Assembly (NCBI GenBank): GCA_944321365.1 | Contig: CALULA010000008.1 | Span: 27,281-91,280, forward strand | Direction of reading: 5' to 3' | From: an uncultured Paraprevotella sp. | Lineage (GTDB): Bacteria; Bacteroidota; Bacteroidia; Bacteroidales; Bacteroidaceae | Length of the DNA: 64,000 bases | Translations under genes and position numbers: made by a program | The notes under the pieces: model-generated | The model's database searches: none | What the model saw: only the letters and a program-made list of their open reading frames with translations | Told to the model about the DNA's origin: nothing | Part shown: piece by piece, positions 8,219-16,868 of the stretch | Layout of the letters: each line of letters starts with the position of its first letter | Position numbering within the stretch: position 1 is the stretch's first letter

Positions 8219-9192
8219 TATAATATTCTTACACTTTTATGTTTATTTTTTCCTTTCTTGAACAGATTCAGCTCTGTTCTGTAGCCGATAAGAATTTCAT
8301 GTGTGCCATTCAGCGCTCCGATACCAGCTGTATACATTTCATAAGCATATCCTATATTAATGCCATGAAAGTCCAGACCAAAGAGAAGACTCACAGAATT
8401 CATCGGACTGTATGAAACGCCTCCATAAAGCTCATGTTTATTCCCATGATAGGCAATGCGCCCCGTCACATCCGCACGGAATCCTACGGCATCGGAGCGC
8501 AACATGGCGGACGTATGTATAGTGTATAACGGACTTTTCAGCCGAATATTGTACCCGCCCGTCAAATAATAAGAAGGAGATATACTGAACTCATTCACTT
8601 TTTCATCTCCCAAAGTAACCGTCGGCGACGTACAGTGCATCATGGCAAAGCCCGCATACCATGACTTACCGGCGTACTGCACTCCGAAATTCAGGTCAAA
8701 AGCAGCTCCATTGGCCTCGGAGGTAGGAAACGCCGGGTCGCCGGACTCTCCCAAATCCAGCCCGCTGCCATCAAATGTCTCGCTCAACATGGCCAAGTGA
8801 ATGCCTCCGCTCAGCCTTCCGCCCCACAGCGGCTGATGGTAGGCATACTGCAAATAGAACTTCTGATGTTTGAACAAACCGATCTGATCGTTCATAAAAC
8901 CGACACCGGCACCGTGCTTCGCACTAATAAAGAACAGCGGCAGATCCACATAAGCCGACATCACCGCCGGAGCATTCTCAAAGCCTGTCATCTGCATGCT
9001 GTACGCACCTTGTACGTTCAACACTGGGTCTTGCCCTGTCGCGGCTGGATTATAAAAAGAAGTCATGGCCCAGTAATTGACAAAAGACGGGTCGTACTGA
9101 GCTTTCAGCCCAACGGGCATCAGGCTCACTACCATCCAGAACCATATAATATGTTTTCTTCTCATCACCGTCGTGCGGGCGAATGAATTCAT
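8218..9192 (-). CDS. porP: PorP/SprF-family type IX secretion outer-membrane protein
   Basis: 324 residues (315 if the ATG at 9165, MRRKHIIWF, is used). PorP/SprF proteins are outer-membrane beta barrels that anchor the T9SS motor and ring. Seen here: a signal peptide ending LKAQ, then the family opening YDPSFVNYWAMTSFYNPAATG, GVGFMNDQIG and a C-terminal IGYRTELNLF. It is the first gene of the T9SS operon. A candidate -7 box AACTTTTG lies about 20 bases upstream of 9192 but misses the TAnnTTTG consensus at one base. The symbol is by family and order; sprF would be the gliding name. Confidence 0.88.
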   Translation of the reverse strand: MNSFARTTVMRRKHIIWFWMVVSLMPVGLKAQYDPSFVNYWAMTSFYNPAATGQDPVLNVQGAYSMQMTGFENAPAVMSAYVDLPLFFISAKHGAGVGFMNDQIGLFKHQKFYLQYAYHQPLWGGRLSGGIHLAMLSETFDGSGLDLGESGDPAFPTSEANGAAFDLNFGVQYAGKSWYAGFAMMHCTSPTVTLGDEKVNEFSISPSYYLTGGYNIRLKSPLYTIHTSAMLRSDAVGFRADVTGRIAYHGNKHELYGGVSYSPMNSVSLLFGLDFHGINIGYAYEMYTAGIGALNGTHEILIGYRTELNLFKKGKNKHKSVRIL

Positions 9193-9255
9193 CTACTATT
9201 AGAAACCATACAAAAGTTTTTTTATTGTATGCAAACTTTAAAAAATCTCATCATT

Positions 9256-9296
9256 CAAAAACATTGGAGCGGATGCGCTCCCGCCCCCGCTCCAAT
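9256..9296 (-). terminator. Intrinsic terminator after the DUF2795 gene
   Basis: On the minus strand a perfect 10-bp stem (9287-9296 with 9263-9272) has a 14-base GC-rich loop and is followed by a GTTTTTG run. It separates the DUF2795 transcript from the T9SS operon. Confidence 0.75.
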
Positions 9297-9335
9297 AAAA
9301 ACCTTTCATATCTTCCTACAGAACCTCTGAAGTCA

Positions 9336-9557
9336 TCAATACTCGTCTTCGTTGAACAAGAAATCTTCCTTCGTAGGATAGTCAGGCCAAACGTCTTCTA
9401 TGGTTTCATATATTTCGCCTTCATCCTCTATTTCCTGCAGATTCTCGATAACTTCCATAGGTGCGCCCGAACGCATGGCATAGTCAATCAGTTCGTCCTT
9501 GGTGGCAGGCCATGGCGCATCTTCCAATTTTGAAGCCAATTCCAAAGTCCAATACAT
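9336..9557 (-). CDS. DUF2795 domain-containing small acidic protein
   Basis: 73 residues, starting MYWTLELASKLEDAPWPAT. The whole protein is one DUF2795 domain and ends in an acidic tail (FLFNEDEY). Its biochemical function is unknown; the family is small, acidic and strongly conserved in Bacteroidales. A two-residue longer frame would begin with GTG at 9563, so the ATG at 9557 is preferred. It has its own promoter (9601-9608) and terminator, so it is monocistronic or read through from the cobalamin gene upstream. Confidence 0.85.
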   Translation of the reverse strand: MYWTLELASKLEDAPWPATKDELIDYAMRSGAPMEVIENLQEIEDEGEIYETIEDVWPDYPTKEDFLFNEDEY

Positions 9558-9600
9558 AGTCACATATATTTATAAGTACTTCACTTTCTTATTTAGTGCG

Positions 9601-9608
9601 CAAAAATA
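9601..9608 (-). promoter_or_regulatory. -7 promoter box for the DUF2795 gene
   Basis: TATTTTTG on the minus strand, 43 bases before the start codon at 9557 and just after the stop codon of the upstream gene. Confidence 0.55.
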
Positions 9609-9626
9609 ATAATATTTTCAATACTA

Positions 9627-10184
9627 TCAACGTTTCTTCCAAATTATTTCTTCGCTCCCTTCTCTGAACAGCATTTTCCGGGAAAGCACAAACAAGTAAT
9701 CCGACAAACGGTTGACATACGCACAGACTTCGACCGACACCGGAGCGGTTGCCGCCAACTCCAATATACGGCGTTCCGCCCGACGACACACCGTACGGCA
9801 GACATGACATACCGCCGCCCCTCGCGAACCGCCCGGCAGCACAAAGCCCCGCCACGCAGGCAGTCCGTCCTCGGCCGCATCTATAGCCCGCTCCAAGCGG
9901 GTCACATCTTTCTGTTCAACAATATCCATGCCAGCAGGCAAACCTTGTGAGGCATCTGTCGCCAAATAAGCCCCTATGACAAACAAATCGTTCTGAATGT
10001 CCAGCAAGCACTGGCGGTCTTCTTCCAGCTCCACATAAGTCACCAGTTCGCCCAAAAAGGCATTCAATTCGTCCACTGTCCCATAGGCTTCCACGCGAAT
10101 GTCTGTTTTCGACACGCGTTTTCCGCCATTCAGACTGGTCATTCCCGCATCACCCGTACGGGTATATATCTTACTTTGTCTCAT
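9627..10184 (-). CDS. pduO: ATP:cob(I)alamin adenosyltransferase, PduO type
   Basis: 185 residues, normal for the PduO/Cob_adeno_trans family. It transfers the adenosyl group of ATP to cob(I)alamin to make coenzyme B12 in the cytoplasm. Seen here: the N-terminal ATP-binding signature [26 protein letters not shown], and the C-terminal CRRAERRI and [14 protein letters not shown] motifs. It starts 12 bases after the stop of the methyltransferase-like gene, which implies cotranscription. No other cobalamin gene is in the window, so it probably serves salvage or recharging of B12. The symbol names the family type; cobO-like names are also used. Confidence 0.92.
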   Translation of the reverse strand: MRQSKIYTRTGDAGMTSLNGGKRVSKTDIRVEAYGTVDELNAFLGELVTYVELEEDRQCLLDIQNDLFVIGAYLATDASQGLPAGMDIVEQKDVTRLERAIDAAEDGLPAWRGFVLPGGSRGAAVCHVCRTVCRRAERRILELAATAPVSVEVCAYVNRLSDYLFVLSRKMLFREGSEEIIWKKR

Positions 10185-10196
10185 ACTCCTGCCTTA

Positions 10197-10808
10197 TCAG
10201 AATTTTATAACATAATGTTGACGTTGCTTGCTCCTGTCAAAAAAAACCAGACCGTAGTCGTACAAATCGAAAGTGACGACAACCGCTTCCTGCCGCTTCA
10301 CGTCCTCCCAGGCCCGCTCTGCCGCTTCCGACTCGTATATACCGGAAAAAACGCAGACCGTATGCCGGGCGACCGGACGGGACACCAAGCTATTCCAGTC
10401 TGAAAAAGGAACATCAGCCCCTATCCATACCAGCTCTGTCGGCGGAACGGAACCATCTGCCGACAAGGCACGGACTTCGCCTGCCCCATTGCGAAGCAAG
10501 ACAGCCGACCGGCACCCCGCCGACATGTAATCCACCTCGGCCACACCGACATGACCTATCACCCGGATAATGTCCGGATGGACGTAGTTGGCCAGACGGA
10601 AAAGAAACTGACGGCACTTCACAGCATGCCGGTGTCCGTGAAACGCTGCCACGGGATGACGCCGCTCCAGTTCACGGTAAGCGTAATAGGCTCCGCGCTC
10701 ATACACCACGGATGTCAGGAAGTTGAAAGCGAAAGGTGAATGCACACCATAGCCCTTCCTGTGCCAAAACCGTTTCAGTCCGGCCCACTGTCTGCCCATG
10801 CAATTCAT
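10197..10808 (-). CDS. SAM-dependent methyltransferase-like protein, function unknown
   Basis: About 203 residues starting MNCMGRQWAG. It opens with a conserved LKRFWHRKGYGVHSPFAFNFLTSVVYE stretch known from Bacteroidales proteins annotated as SAM-dependent methyltransferases. The region IIRVIGHVGVAEVDYM sits where the glycine motif I should be, but its glycines are degenerate, so activity is doubtful. The C-terminus AVVVTFDLYDYGLVFFD resembles late strands of the fold. The frame is open to 10841, but the promoter at 10831-10838 excludes that start. It heads an operon with the cobalamin adenosyltransferase. Confidence 0.7.
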   Translation of the reverse strand: MNCMGRQWAGLKRFWHRKGYGVHSPFAFNFLTSVVYERGAYYAYRELERRHPVAAFHGHRHAVKCRQFLFRLANYVHPDIIRVIGHVGVAEVDYMSAGCRSAVLLRNGAGEVRALSADGSVPPTELVWIGADVPFSDWNSLVSRPVARHTVCVFSGIYESEAAERAWEDVKRQEAVVVTFDLYDYGLVFFDRSKQRQHYVIKF

Positions 10809-10830
10809 CTGGTTCTTACTTTTACTGCGG

Positions 10831-10838
10831 CAAAAATA
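10831..10838 (-). promoter_or_regulatory. -7 promoter box for the methyltransferase-like/pduO operon
   Basis: TATTTTTG on the minus strand, 22 bases upstream of the ATG at 10808. It rules out the longer start at 10841. Confidence 0.6.
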
Positions 10839-10896
10839 CAAAAAAGAGGAATATGCACCGCTTCTTCCGCACAGAAAAGCATCCGACCCCGTGCGG

Positions 10897-11133
10897 TCAA
10901 CGCTCCCTTTTGCCGAGAGTCATGGCCCGGAAATCGGCACAGACCGTCTGCGGGGGCGCAAACCAGTCGGCATTCCGCAGCACTGTCTTCGATGCCGGAT
11001 GCCCGGCTTCGGAGGCCACTACATAGAAAGGCACGTCGCTCCCCATAGGCTGCCCGTCCGGCAGGTCCGAGGGGACTTCCTTCCACACCCGCACAAAAAC
11101 AGGCCCGACAACACACCTTGTTTTCTCATTATC
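10897..11133 (-). pseudogene. Short open frame with protein-like composition, possible gene remnant
   Basis: The minus-strand frame encodes about 75 residues with a protein-like look (VFVRVWKEVPSDLPDGQPM, then DVPFYVVASEAGHPASK and NADWFAPPQTVCADF). I do not recognise the family. A TATATTTG box at 11163-11170 could drive it, but the first ATG downstream of it opens a different frame that stops after 38 codons. In this frame the only upstream start is a TTG inside the promoter box; the first internal ATG would leave 49 residues. A frameshifted or decayed gene is the simplest reading; a small protein from a non-ATG start is possible. Confidence 0.3.
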
Positions 11134-11162
11134 ATCTGACAGGAAAAGAAGGTTTTCAAGAA

Positions 11163-11170
11163 CAAATATA
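11163..11170 (-). promoter_or_regulatory. Candidate -7 box, leftward
   Basis: TATATTTG on the minus strand, divergent from the small-RNA promoter at 11265. It would transcribe the possible gene remnant to the left. No clear -33 box. Confidence 0.4.
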
Positions 11171-11241
11171 CGCAAAAAGGGCTATCCCGATTGATATAAA
11201 TCAAGAAAAGCACAGTTTTCTGCATCAAAAGCCCATTCTGT

Positions 11242-11272
11242 TTTGCAGAAAGCCCAAACAGCACTACCTTTG
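11242..11272 (+). promoter_or_regulatory. Canonical Bacteroidota promoter of a small RNA
   Basis: TTTG at 11242-11245, 19 bases, then TACCTTTG at 11265-11272: a full match to the -33/-7 consensus with ideal spacing. Transcription should start near 11279. Confidence 0.75.
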
Positions 11273-11278
11273 CATTGT

Positions 11279-11340
11279 GTTTTTCATAGTATTAGATTTA
11301 AGGTTAACAAAGGTTGGGTCAGAGCGCTGACCCTTTTTTT
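11279..11340 (+). ncRNA. Probable small non-coding RNA of about 60 nt
   Basis: A consensus promoter (11242-11272) is followed after only about 60 bases by an intrinsic terminator (11316-11340). No open frame lies between them. The AT-rich 5' part (TTTTTCATAGTATTAGATTT) looks like a sequence I recall from memory as recurring in Bacteroides genomes ahead of a hairpin, but I could not check this. The target and role are unknown. It stands alone, with the repeat array B about 55 bases downstream. Confidence 0.6.
11316..11340 (+). terminator. Intrinsic terminator of the small RNA
   Basis: Perfect 7-bp stem GGGTCAG/CTGACCC with an AGCG tetraloop, followed directly by seven T. Confidence 0.85.
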
Positions 11341-11395
11341 ATGCCCTTATCCCGACCATGACCAGCCGCAGCCGCCACGGACAGATGATTATTCT

Positions 11396-11469
11396 TTGCG
11401 CAAGACGGCAGACGGTTTTGCGCAAAAACATGAACGACATTGCGCAAAGCGGCGGACAGTGCTGCGCAA
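11396..11469. repeat. 22-bp-period GCG-core array B (4 units)
   Basis: Cores TTGCGCAA at 11396, 11418 and 11440, and CTGCGCAA at 11462, each exactly 22 bp apart. The rest of the 11341-11692 gap, between the small RNA and the DUF4954 gene, shows no gene; a TATTTTTA near 11594 is a weak promoter candidate for DUF4954. Confidence 0.88.
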
Positions 11470-11692
11470 AGATGAGAAAAGGAAAGCGGACAGAGAAAAA
11501 CGCCCTGAGGCACGTACCTTTTCCCGCACGCACGCAAACCGTGGAAAGAAAACCTCCGGATGATGGCACCACTATGGAAATTTAATCGTATTTTTACACG
11601 GAATTAAAGGGCAACAGCCGCCAGCCGGCATCCGTCCGGACACAAGGAAGAAACGACTGCCGCCCGCCGAACCGCTAACCGCACACGACCGT

Positions 11693-13702
11693 ATGATGGA
11701 AAAAAGAAGACTGACAGCTGCCGAGACCGAACGGTTGAAACGGCAAGGCTGCACGGCAAACGACTGGCAACAGATTGAACTGGCACCGGACACCGACCTG
11801 CAGTATATTGAGAACGTGCACTTCCGGGGCGCGAACCGCATCGGGGCGTTCCAGAAATCGTACACACTGCCGGGCGGAGTGACGCTCCACTCCGGCATCC
11901 GCCATGCCGTCCTGCAGGACGTCTGCATAGGCGACGACTGCCTCATCGAGGACATCTGCGGCTACATCGCCCGCTACGACATCGGGCCAGGGTGCGTCAT
12001 CATGCACACGGACCTGCTGACCATGACCGGCCGGTCGGCTTTCGGAAACGGCACGGCACTCAGCGTGATGAGCGAGAGCGGCGGACGGGAGATTGTCATG
12101 CACGACCGTCTGTCGGCACAGGAAGCCTATCTGCAGGCCATGCACCGCCACAACGCGGCATTCACACTGCATCTGCAGGAAGCGGCAAGGCGATACGCCG
12201 GACGACAGACCAGCGACAGGGGAAGCATCGGTGAAGGCACATACATACTGTACTGCGGCAGACTGACCGACATAAAGACCGGACCAGCGGCACATCTTGA
12301 AGGAGTCGCACGGCTGGAAAACGGCACCGTATGCAGCCATCCCGCCGCTCCGACATTCATCGGTGAGGGCGTCATTGCCCGCCACTTCATCGTGCAGTCC
12401 GGCTGCCGCGTCACGGACGGGGCCATGCTCACGCGCTGCCACGTGGGGCAGGCCTCAGTCATCGGGCACGGTTTCACGGCCTCCGACACTTACTTTGCCT
12501 GCAACTGCCAGGCTGAAAACGGTGAGGCCTGCGCCGTACTGGCCGGGCCGTACACCGTGACTCACCACAAATCGACACTGCTGATAGGCGGAATGTTCTC
12601 GTTCATGAACGCCGGGTCGGCCACCAACCAGAGCAACCATGCCTACAAACTCGGTCCCATGCACCACGGCGTACTGGAACGCGGGTGCAAGACCGCTTCG
12701 GGCACGCATCTTTCATGGCCGGTGCGCATCGGAGCGTTCTCGCTGGTGACGGGCCACTGTGCCCCTCAGGCCGACAGTCACGCCTTTCCGTTCTCCTACA
12801 TCGTGGAGCAGGACGGCGGAAACCGACTCATTCCCGCCATCGCCCTGCGCAACATCGGTACGCTGCGCGACATGCTGAAATGGCCGGAAAGAGACGGACG
12901 CGCCAGCGAAGCACCGCACACGGACCATCTCGTCTTCGAGGCCTTCTCGCCCTATGTCATGGAACAGGTGATGCAGGCATGCGCCCTGCTCACCGGCTGG
13001 GAAAAGCAAACGGACGGCAATGAAGGCGACATTGCGTGGAACGGCCTGCACATCAGCCGGAAACACATCAGCCGGGGGCGTGAGTTATACCGTCTGGCCA
13101 TAGACCGTTTTTTCGGAGAACAATTCATACGACGACTGGAATCTCTCGACGGACCGTTGCCCAATGACCTCTATGGCGCGTTACGTCCTGCCAAACCATG
13201 CGGCAGACACTGGTGCGACATCGGAGGACTGGTAGCTCCCAAGAACGAAATAGAACAGTTGGAAACGGACGTAGCGGAAAAGCGGCTGTCAAACCCGGAC
13301 GCACTGGACGAGCGATTCCGAATCATCCATGAAAACTACGAGAGGCAGGCATGGGCATGGACTTGGCAACAACTGATGGAAGCCTATCCCGAAACCACGC
13401 CCGACAATTTCATCCGTCACCTGTGTCTGCCTGTCATTCGCAGATGGTGCACAGCCGCATGCAGCCTCAACCGCCAGATCATAGCTGATGCACTCAAGGA
13501 ATTCGCCACACCACCGCCCTGCGTATTCGGCATAGACGCCGATGACGAACAGACAAGGCTGGCTGATGCAGAAGCCGTGAGGGGTATGGCCGAAACGCAT
13601 CCGCTCATACAGTCACTGGAAAAGGCACAGACCGACATCCGGGAAAAAGCAGCATGCTGGCAGCACAGGCTCGGCAACCTGTCGCATTCCAGAACAGACT
13701 GA
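11693..13702 (+). CDS. DUF4954 family protein, left-handed beta-helix
   Basis: 669 residues starting MMEKRRLTAAE (the second Met at 11696 is equally possible). The N-terminal two thirds carry imperfect hexapeptide-like repeats of the left-handed beta-helix acyltransferase/pyrophosphorylase type (for example IGDDCLIEDICGYIARYDIGPGC), and a helical C-terminal part follows after about residue 430. The combination matches DUF4954, common in Bacteroidales. The biochemical role is not established; the fold suggests sugar-nucleotide or acyl-transfer chemistry, and that is inference. No signal peptide, so cytoplasmic. It stands 31 bases ahead of the macrodomain gene and may be cotranscribed. Confidence 0.85.
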   Translation: MMEKRRLTAAETERLKRQGCTANDWQQIELAPDTDLQYIENVHFRGANRIGAFQKSYTLPGGVTLHSGIRHAVLQDVCIGDDCLIEDICGYIARYDIGPGCVIMHTDLLTMTGRSAFGNGTALSVMSESGGREIVMHDRLSAQEAYLQAMHRHNAAFTLHLQEAARRYAGRQTSDRGSIGEGTYILYCGRLTDIKTGPAAHLEGVARLENGTVCSHPAAPTFIGEGVIARHFIVQSGCRVTDGAMLTRCHVGQASVIGHGFTASDTYFACNCQAENGEACAVLAGPYTVTHHKSTLLIGGMFSFMNAGSATNQSNHAYKLGPMHHGVLERGCKTASGTHLSWPVRIGAFSLVTGHCAPQADSHAFPFSYIVEQDGGNRLIPAIALRNIGTLRDMLKWPERDGRASEAPHTDHLVFEAFSPYVMEQVMQACALLTGWEKQTDGNEGDIAWNGLHISRKHISRGRELYRLAIDRFFGEQFIRRLESLDGPLPNDLYGALRPAKPCGRHWCDIGGLVAPKNEIEQLETDVAEKRLSNPDALDERFRIIHENYERQAWAWTWQQLMEAYPETTPDNFIRHLCLPVIRRWCTAACSLNRQIIADALKEFATPPPCVFGIDADDEQTRLADAEAVRGMAETHPLIQSLEKAQTDIREKAACWQHRLGNLSHSRTD

Positions 13703-13733
13703 AGAAGAGAAAGGAATCTTAAATCCATATTGT

Positions 13734-14264
13734 ATGCATATAAAAGAAAGGATAGAAGTGGTTGTCGGCGACATAACCCGTCTGCAAGCTGACGCCATAG
13801 TGAACGCGGCCAACCGCTCGCTGCTGGGCGGCGGGGGCGTGGACGGGGCCATACATCGCGCCGCCGGTCCGGAGCTGCTGGAGGAATGCCGCACGCTGGG
13901 CGGCTGCCCCACCGGGGAAAGCCGGATGACCGGGGCCTACCGGCTGCCTTGCCGGAAAGTGATTCACACCGTGGGGCCCGTGTGGAACGGGGGAAACCAC
14001 CGCGAGCCTGAGCTGCTCGCCTCCTGCTACTCCTCCGTCCTGCGGCTGGCCGCCGCCAACGGTCTGCAAAGCGTAGCCTTCCCCTGCATCAGCACCGGCG
14101 TCTACCGCTATCCGCAACAGGCGGCGGCAGAAATAGCCCTGCGCACCATCCTCGGCCTGATGCAGGACGAGACCTACACGGGCAGGGTCATCCTCTGCTG
14201 CTATCTGCCGGAAGATGCCGACATCTATAACGGCCTCCTTGACGCCTTGCCCGCCCAGCCGTAA
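13734..14264 (+). CDS. Macrodomain protein, O-acetyl-ADP-ribose deacetylase-like
   Basis: 176 residues, a single macrodomain of the YmdB/MacroD type. These cytoplasmic enzymes bind ADP-ribose and remove O-acetyl or mono-ADP-ribosyl groups. Seen here: GDITRLQADAIVNAAN at the N-terminus, the catalytic loop NAANRSLLGGGGVDGAIH, CPTGESRMTGAYRL, and the second loop FPCISTGVYRYP that cradles the distal ribose. All hallmark residues are present, so it should be active. It follows DUF4954 by 31 bases and converges with the GH2 gene; no terminator hairpin is evident in the 69-base gap. Confidence 0.93.
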   Translation: MHIKERIEVVVGDITRLQADAIVNAANRSLLGGGGVDGAIHRAAGPELLEECRTLGGCPTGESRMTGAYRLPCRKVIHTVGPVWNGGNHREPELLASCYSSVLRLAAANGLQSVAFPCISTGVYRYPQQAAAEIALRTILGLMQDETYTGRVILCCYLPEDADIYNGLLDALPAQP

Positions 14265-14333
14265 TCCCGTTCCTTACCGGTCCGGCTCTGTCTGGCGGAA
14301 GAAACATTCCTCATACGGCCTTGCAGCACCGGA

Positions 14334-16841
14334 TTATTCCGGCTGCACGACCTGCAGCACCAGCTCGGCCGACCGCAACCCTGCCGATTCCGCCTTCAGA
14401 CGGACAGTGCCCGCTTTTCTTTTCCCGGCCACAATGGCCGTCATCTGCCCGTTGAACAGGGTCATCTGCGGACGCCCAAACGGTTCGAGACAGACGGGAT
14501 TGCCATTGGCTCCGGCTTTATAGTAGCCTGCACCACGTACGGAAAATGTCACCTCGTTAACGGCACCGGGACAGAGGTTCCCATTGCGGTCCACCACGCT
14601 CACCGTAACAAAAGCCAGGTCCTCGTCGCGTAAATCCGCACGCAGTGTGTCTTTGTCGGCTTTCAATTGCAGACGATAAGGCTCGCCCGCCGTGCGGATT
14701 ACTTGCTCCATGCGCTTCCGTCCCTGTGCGTCATAAGCCACAGCCCGTACCTCTCCCGGCTCATAGCAGGTGTCCATCCACATCAGCCGGTAACGTTTCT
14801 GGCGGGCCAGACTGCGGCGTGCCTCATCGTTCTCCGTAGCCGCCACCGTCACCGTGGTGTCCTTGGTGCGGTGGCCCTGGCTCTTTCCGTTGACAAACAA
14901 TTCCACCGTGGGATAATTGGTATAGACAAACACCGGCGTAACCTCCCCCTCACGTCCGGGCCAGGTCCAGTGGGGCAGGATATGCAAGGTCTCTGCCTGC
15001 CTGTTCCAGACACTGCGATAGAGATAGTAACGGTCCTTGGGTAGGTAGTCCAGCCCGATGATGCCGAACAGCGAGGAATGGCTGGGCCAGTCATCATAAT
15101 AAGGTGTAGGTTCCCCCAGATAGTCAAAGCCTGTCCAGACGAACTCTCCGAGGTCGTAGGGAAGGTCTTCGCTCAAGATGAAGTTGTCTTCCGGCAAATC
15201 GCTCCATGAGCAGTGCTCCACGTCATAAGAGGAAGACTGGTGATCCTCATATCTCGCATTGGCTTTACGCTCCACGGGAAACTTGTAAACGCCGCGTGAG
15301 CTGACCGTCGATGCGGTCTCCGAACCGAGCACCACCCGCTGGGGCAGACGTTCGTATGCTGTCTGATACTTGAACGTGCGGTAATTGAATCCCGGAATGT
15401 CCATAATGGCCGCCACATGGCTGGCTATGGCATTGTCCACGCGGTCCATCCCCTGCGTGCACGGACGGGTCGGGTCCTCGCGGTGCACGATGTCCTGCAA
15501 CCTTTTGCACAGCTTGGCCCCACGGGCCGTCCCCTGGTCGGGTACTTCATTGCCGATGCACCACATCACCACCGCCGGATCGTTACGGTAGTGACGCACC
15601 ACATTAACGAGGTCGCGCTCCGCCCATTCATCGAAGAACTTGTGATAGCCGTTGGCCATCTTCGGTGTCTTCCATTCATCGAACGTCTCCACCATCAGCA
15701 GCATGCCCGTTTCGTTACAGGCCTGCACCAGTTCCGGCGACGGCATATTGTGTGCGGTGCGGTAAGCATTGCAGCCCATGTCTTTCAGCATACGCAGGCG
15801 GTAACGGATGGCCTGCATGTTGACTGCTGCGCCCAGCGGACCGAGGTCATGGTGATTGCACGTGCCGTGCAAGGTCAGTTTCTTCCCGTTCAGGAAGAAG
15901 CCTTTATCCGGAACTATGCCTGTCGTCCGGATGCCGAACGTCGTCCGGTAGGTGTCGGTCAGGCTGTCCCGATAGTATACTTCCGTTTCCGCCAGATATA
16001 GATTCGGATGGTCGCAGTCCCAGAGCTGCGGGGCGGTAACGACAAACGACTGCTCCGCCACACCTTCATCATAAAGAGAAAGTCCGGTCTCCTGCTCCGC
16101 CACCGGCACCCCCGCCGGTGACCGCAAGACGGTCTTCAGCCGGATGTCGGAAACAACAGTCTCCGACGGATATTCCAACTCCGTACGCACCTTCACTTTG
16201 GCAAACCCTTCGCGCACGACCGGCGTGGTGACCGTCGTCCCCCAAGTACGCACACCGACCTTCCCGGTCACAATCAGATGTACATTACGGTACAGCCCGG
16301 CACCGGGATACCAGCGCGAGCTTTCGGGTTCGTTCTCCAGACGCACGGCCAGAACGTTGCCGCTGGCCTTCACCTTGTCCGTCACATCGAAATAGAAAGA
16401 GTTATATCCATAAGGCCAATGCCCGACCTCACGGCCATTGACATAGACCTGCGCATGACTCATTGCTCCATCGAACATCAATATGGCCCGACGGTCTGGT
16501 CCGAAATCCGGCACATCAAAATGCAGGCGGTACCATCCCACACCCACAAAAGGCAGGCCGCCGGTCCGTCCGGACTGGTGCTGCGCCTCTTTCTGCCCGT
16601 CCTGCTCGATGGCCATGAACTGACGGTCGTTATCCGCATCGAACGGTCCGCCGATGGCCCAGTCGTGAGGCACGGCGACTTGTTCCCATTGCCGTTCGTC
16701 CACCTGCACGTCGGCAAACGCGGCATTGTCCTGACGGATAAACCGCCAGCCGTCACGCAACAGAATGCTTTTCCGCCCCACGCCGGCCGATACAGCGACA
16801 GCCACCGACAGCATACACAGGCACAGCAACAGTTTCTTCAT
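14334..16841 (-). CDS. Glycoside hydrolase family 2, secreted beta-galactosidase-like
   Basis: 835 residues with a signal peptide (MKKLLLCLCMLSVAVAVSAG). Order: GH2 sugar-binding domain (about 25-190), immunoglobulin-like domain (195-305), TIM barrel (310-600), DUF4982-type and C-terminal Ig-like domains. The acid/base Glu432 lies in MWCIGNE and the nucleophile Glu508 in VVLGSETAS, both in the correct positions for the family. The enzyme should cleave terminal beta-linked sugars in the periplasm; galactose is likely but not proven. It starts 27 bases after the stop of glmM, with no promoter seen between, which is an unusual operon partner. Confidence 0.92.
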   Translation of the reverse strand: MKKLLLCLCMLSVAVAVSAGVGRKSILLRDGWRFIRQDNAAFADVQVDERQWEQVAVPHDWAIGGPFDADNDRQFMAIEQDGQKEAQHQSGRTGGLPFVGVGWYRLHFDVPDFGPDRRAILMFDGAMSHAQVYVNGREVGHWPYGYNSFYFDVTDKVKASGNVLAVRLENEPESSRWYPGAGLYRNVHLIVTGKVGVRTWGTTVTTPVVREGFAKVKVRTELEYPSETVVSDIRLKTVLRSPAGVPVAEQETGLSLYDEGVAEQSFVVTAPQLWDCDHPNLYLAETEVYYRDSLTDTYRTTFGIRTTGIVPDKGFFLNGKKLTLHGTCNHHDLGPLGAAVNMQAIRYRLRMLKDMGCNAYRTAHNMPSPELVQACNETGMLLMVETFDEWKTPKMANGYHKFFDEWAERDLVNVVRHYRNDPAVVMWCIGNEVPDQGTARGAKLCKRLQDIVHREDPTRPCTQGMDRVDNAIASHVAAIMDIPGFNYRTFKYQTAYERLPQRVVLGSETASTVSSRGVYKFPVERKANARYEDHQSSSYDVEHCSWSDLPEDNFILSEDLPYDLGEFVWTGFDYLGEPTPYYDDWPSHSSLFGIIGLDYLPKDRYYLYRSVWNRQAETLHILPHWTWPGREGEVTPVFVYTNYPTVELFVNGKSQGHRTKDTTVTVAATENDEARRSLARQKRYRLMWMDTCYEPGEVRAVAYDAQGRKRMEQVIRTAGEPYRLQLKADKDTLRADLRDEDLAFVTVSVVDRNGNLCPGAVNEVTFSVRGAGYYKAGANGNPVCLEPFGRPQMTLFNGQMTAIVAGKRKAGTVRLKAESAGLRSAELVLQVVQPE

Positions 16842-16868
16842 CTTTCCTGACTCTTGGGTTCCTTAAAA

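Noticed and set aside
11358..11585. Several 70-110 codon frames around array B
   Set aside because: They cross the 22-bp units, which are not in frame, have no start signals, and contain only repeated Arg/Lys/Cys-rich peptides from the cores.
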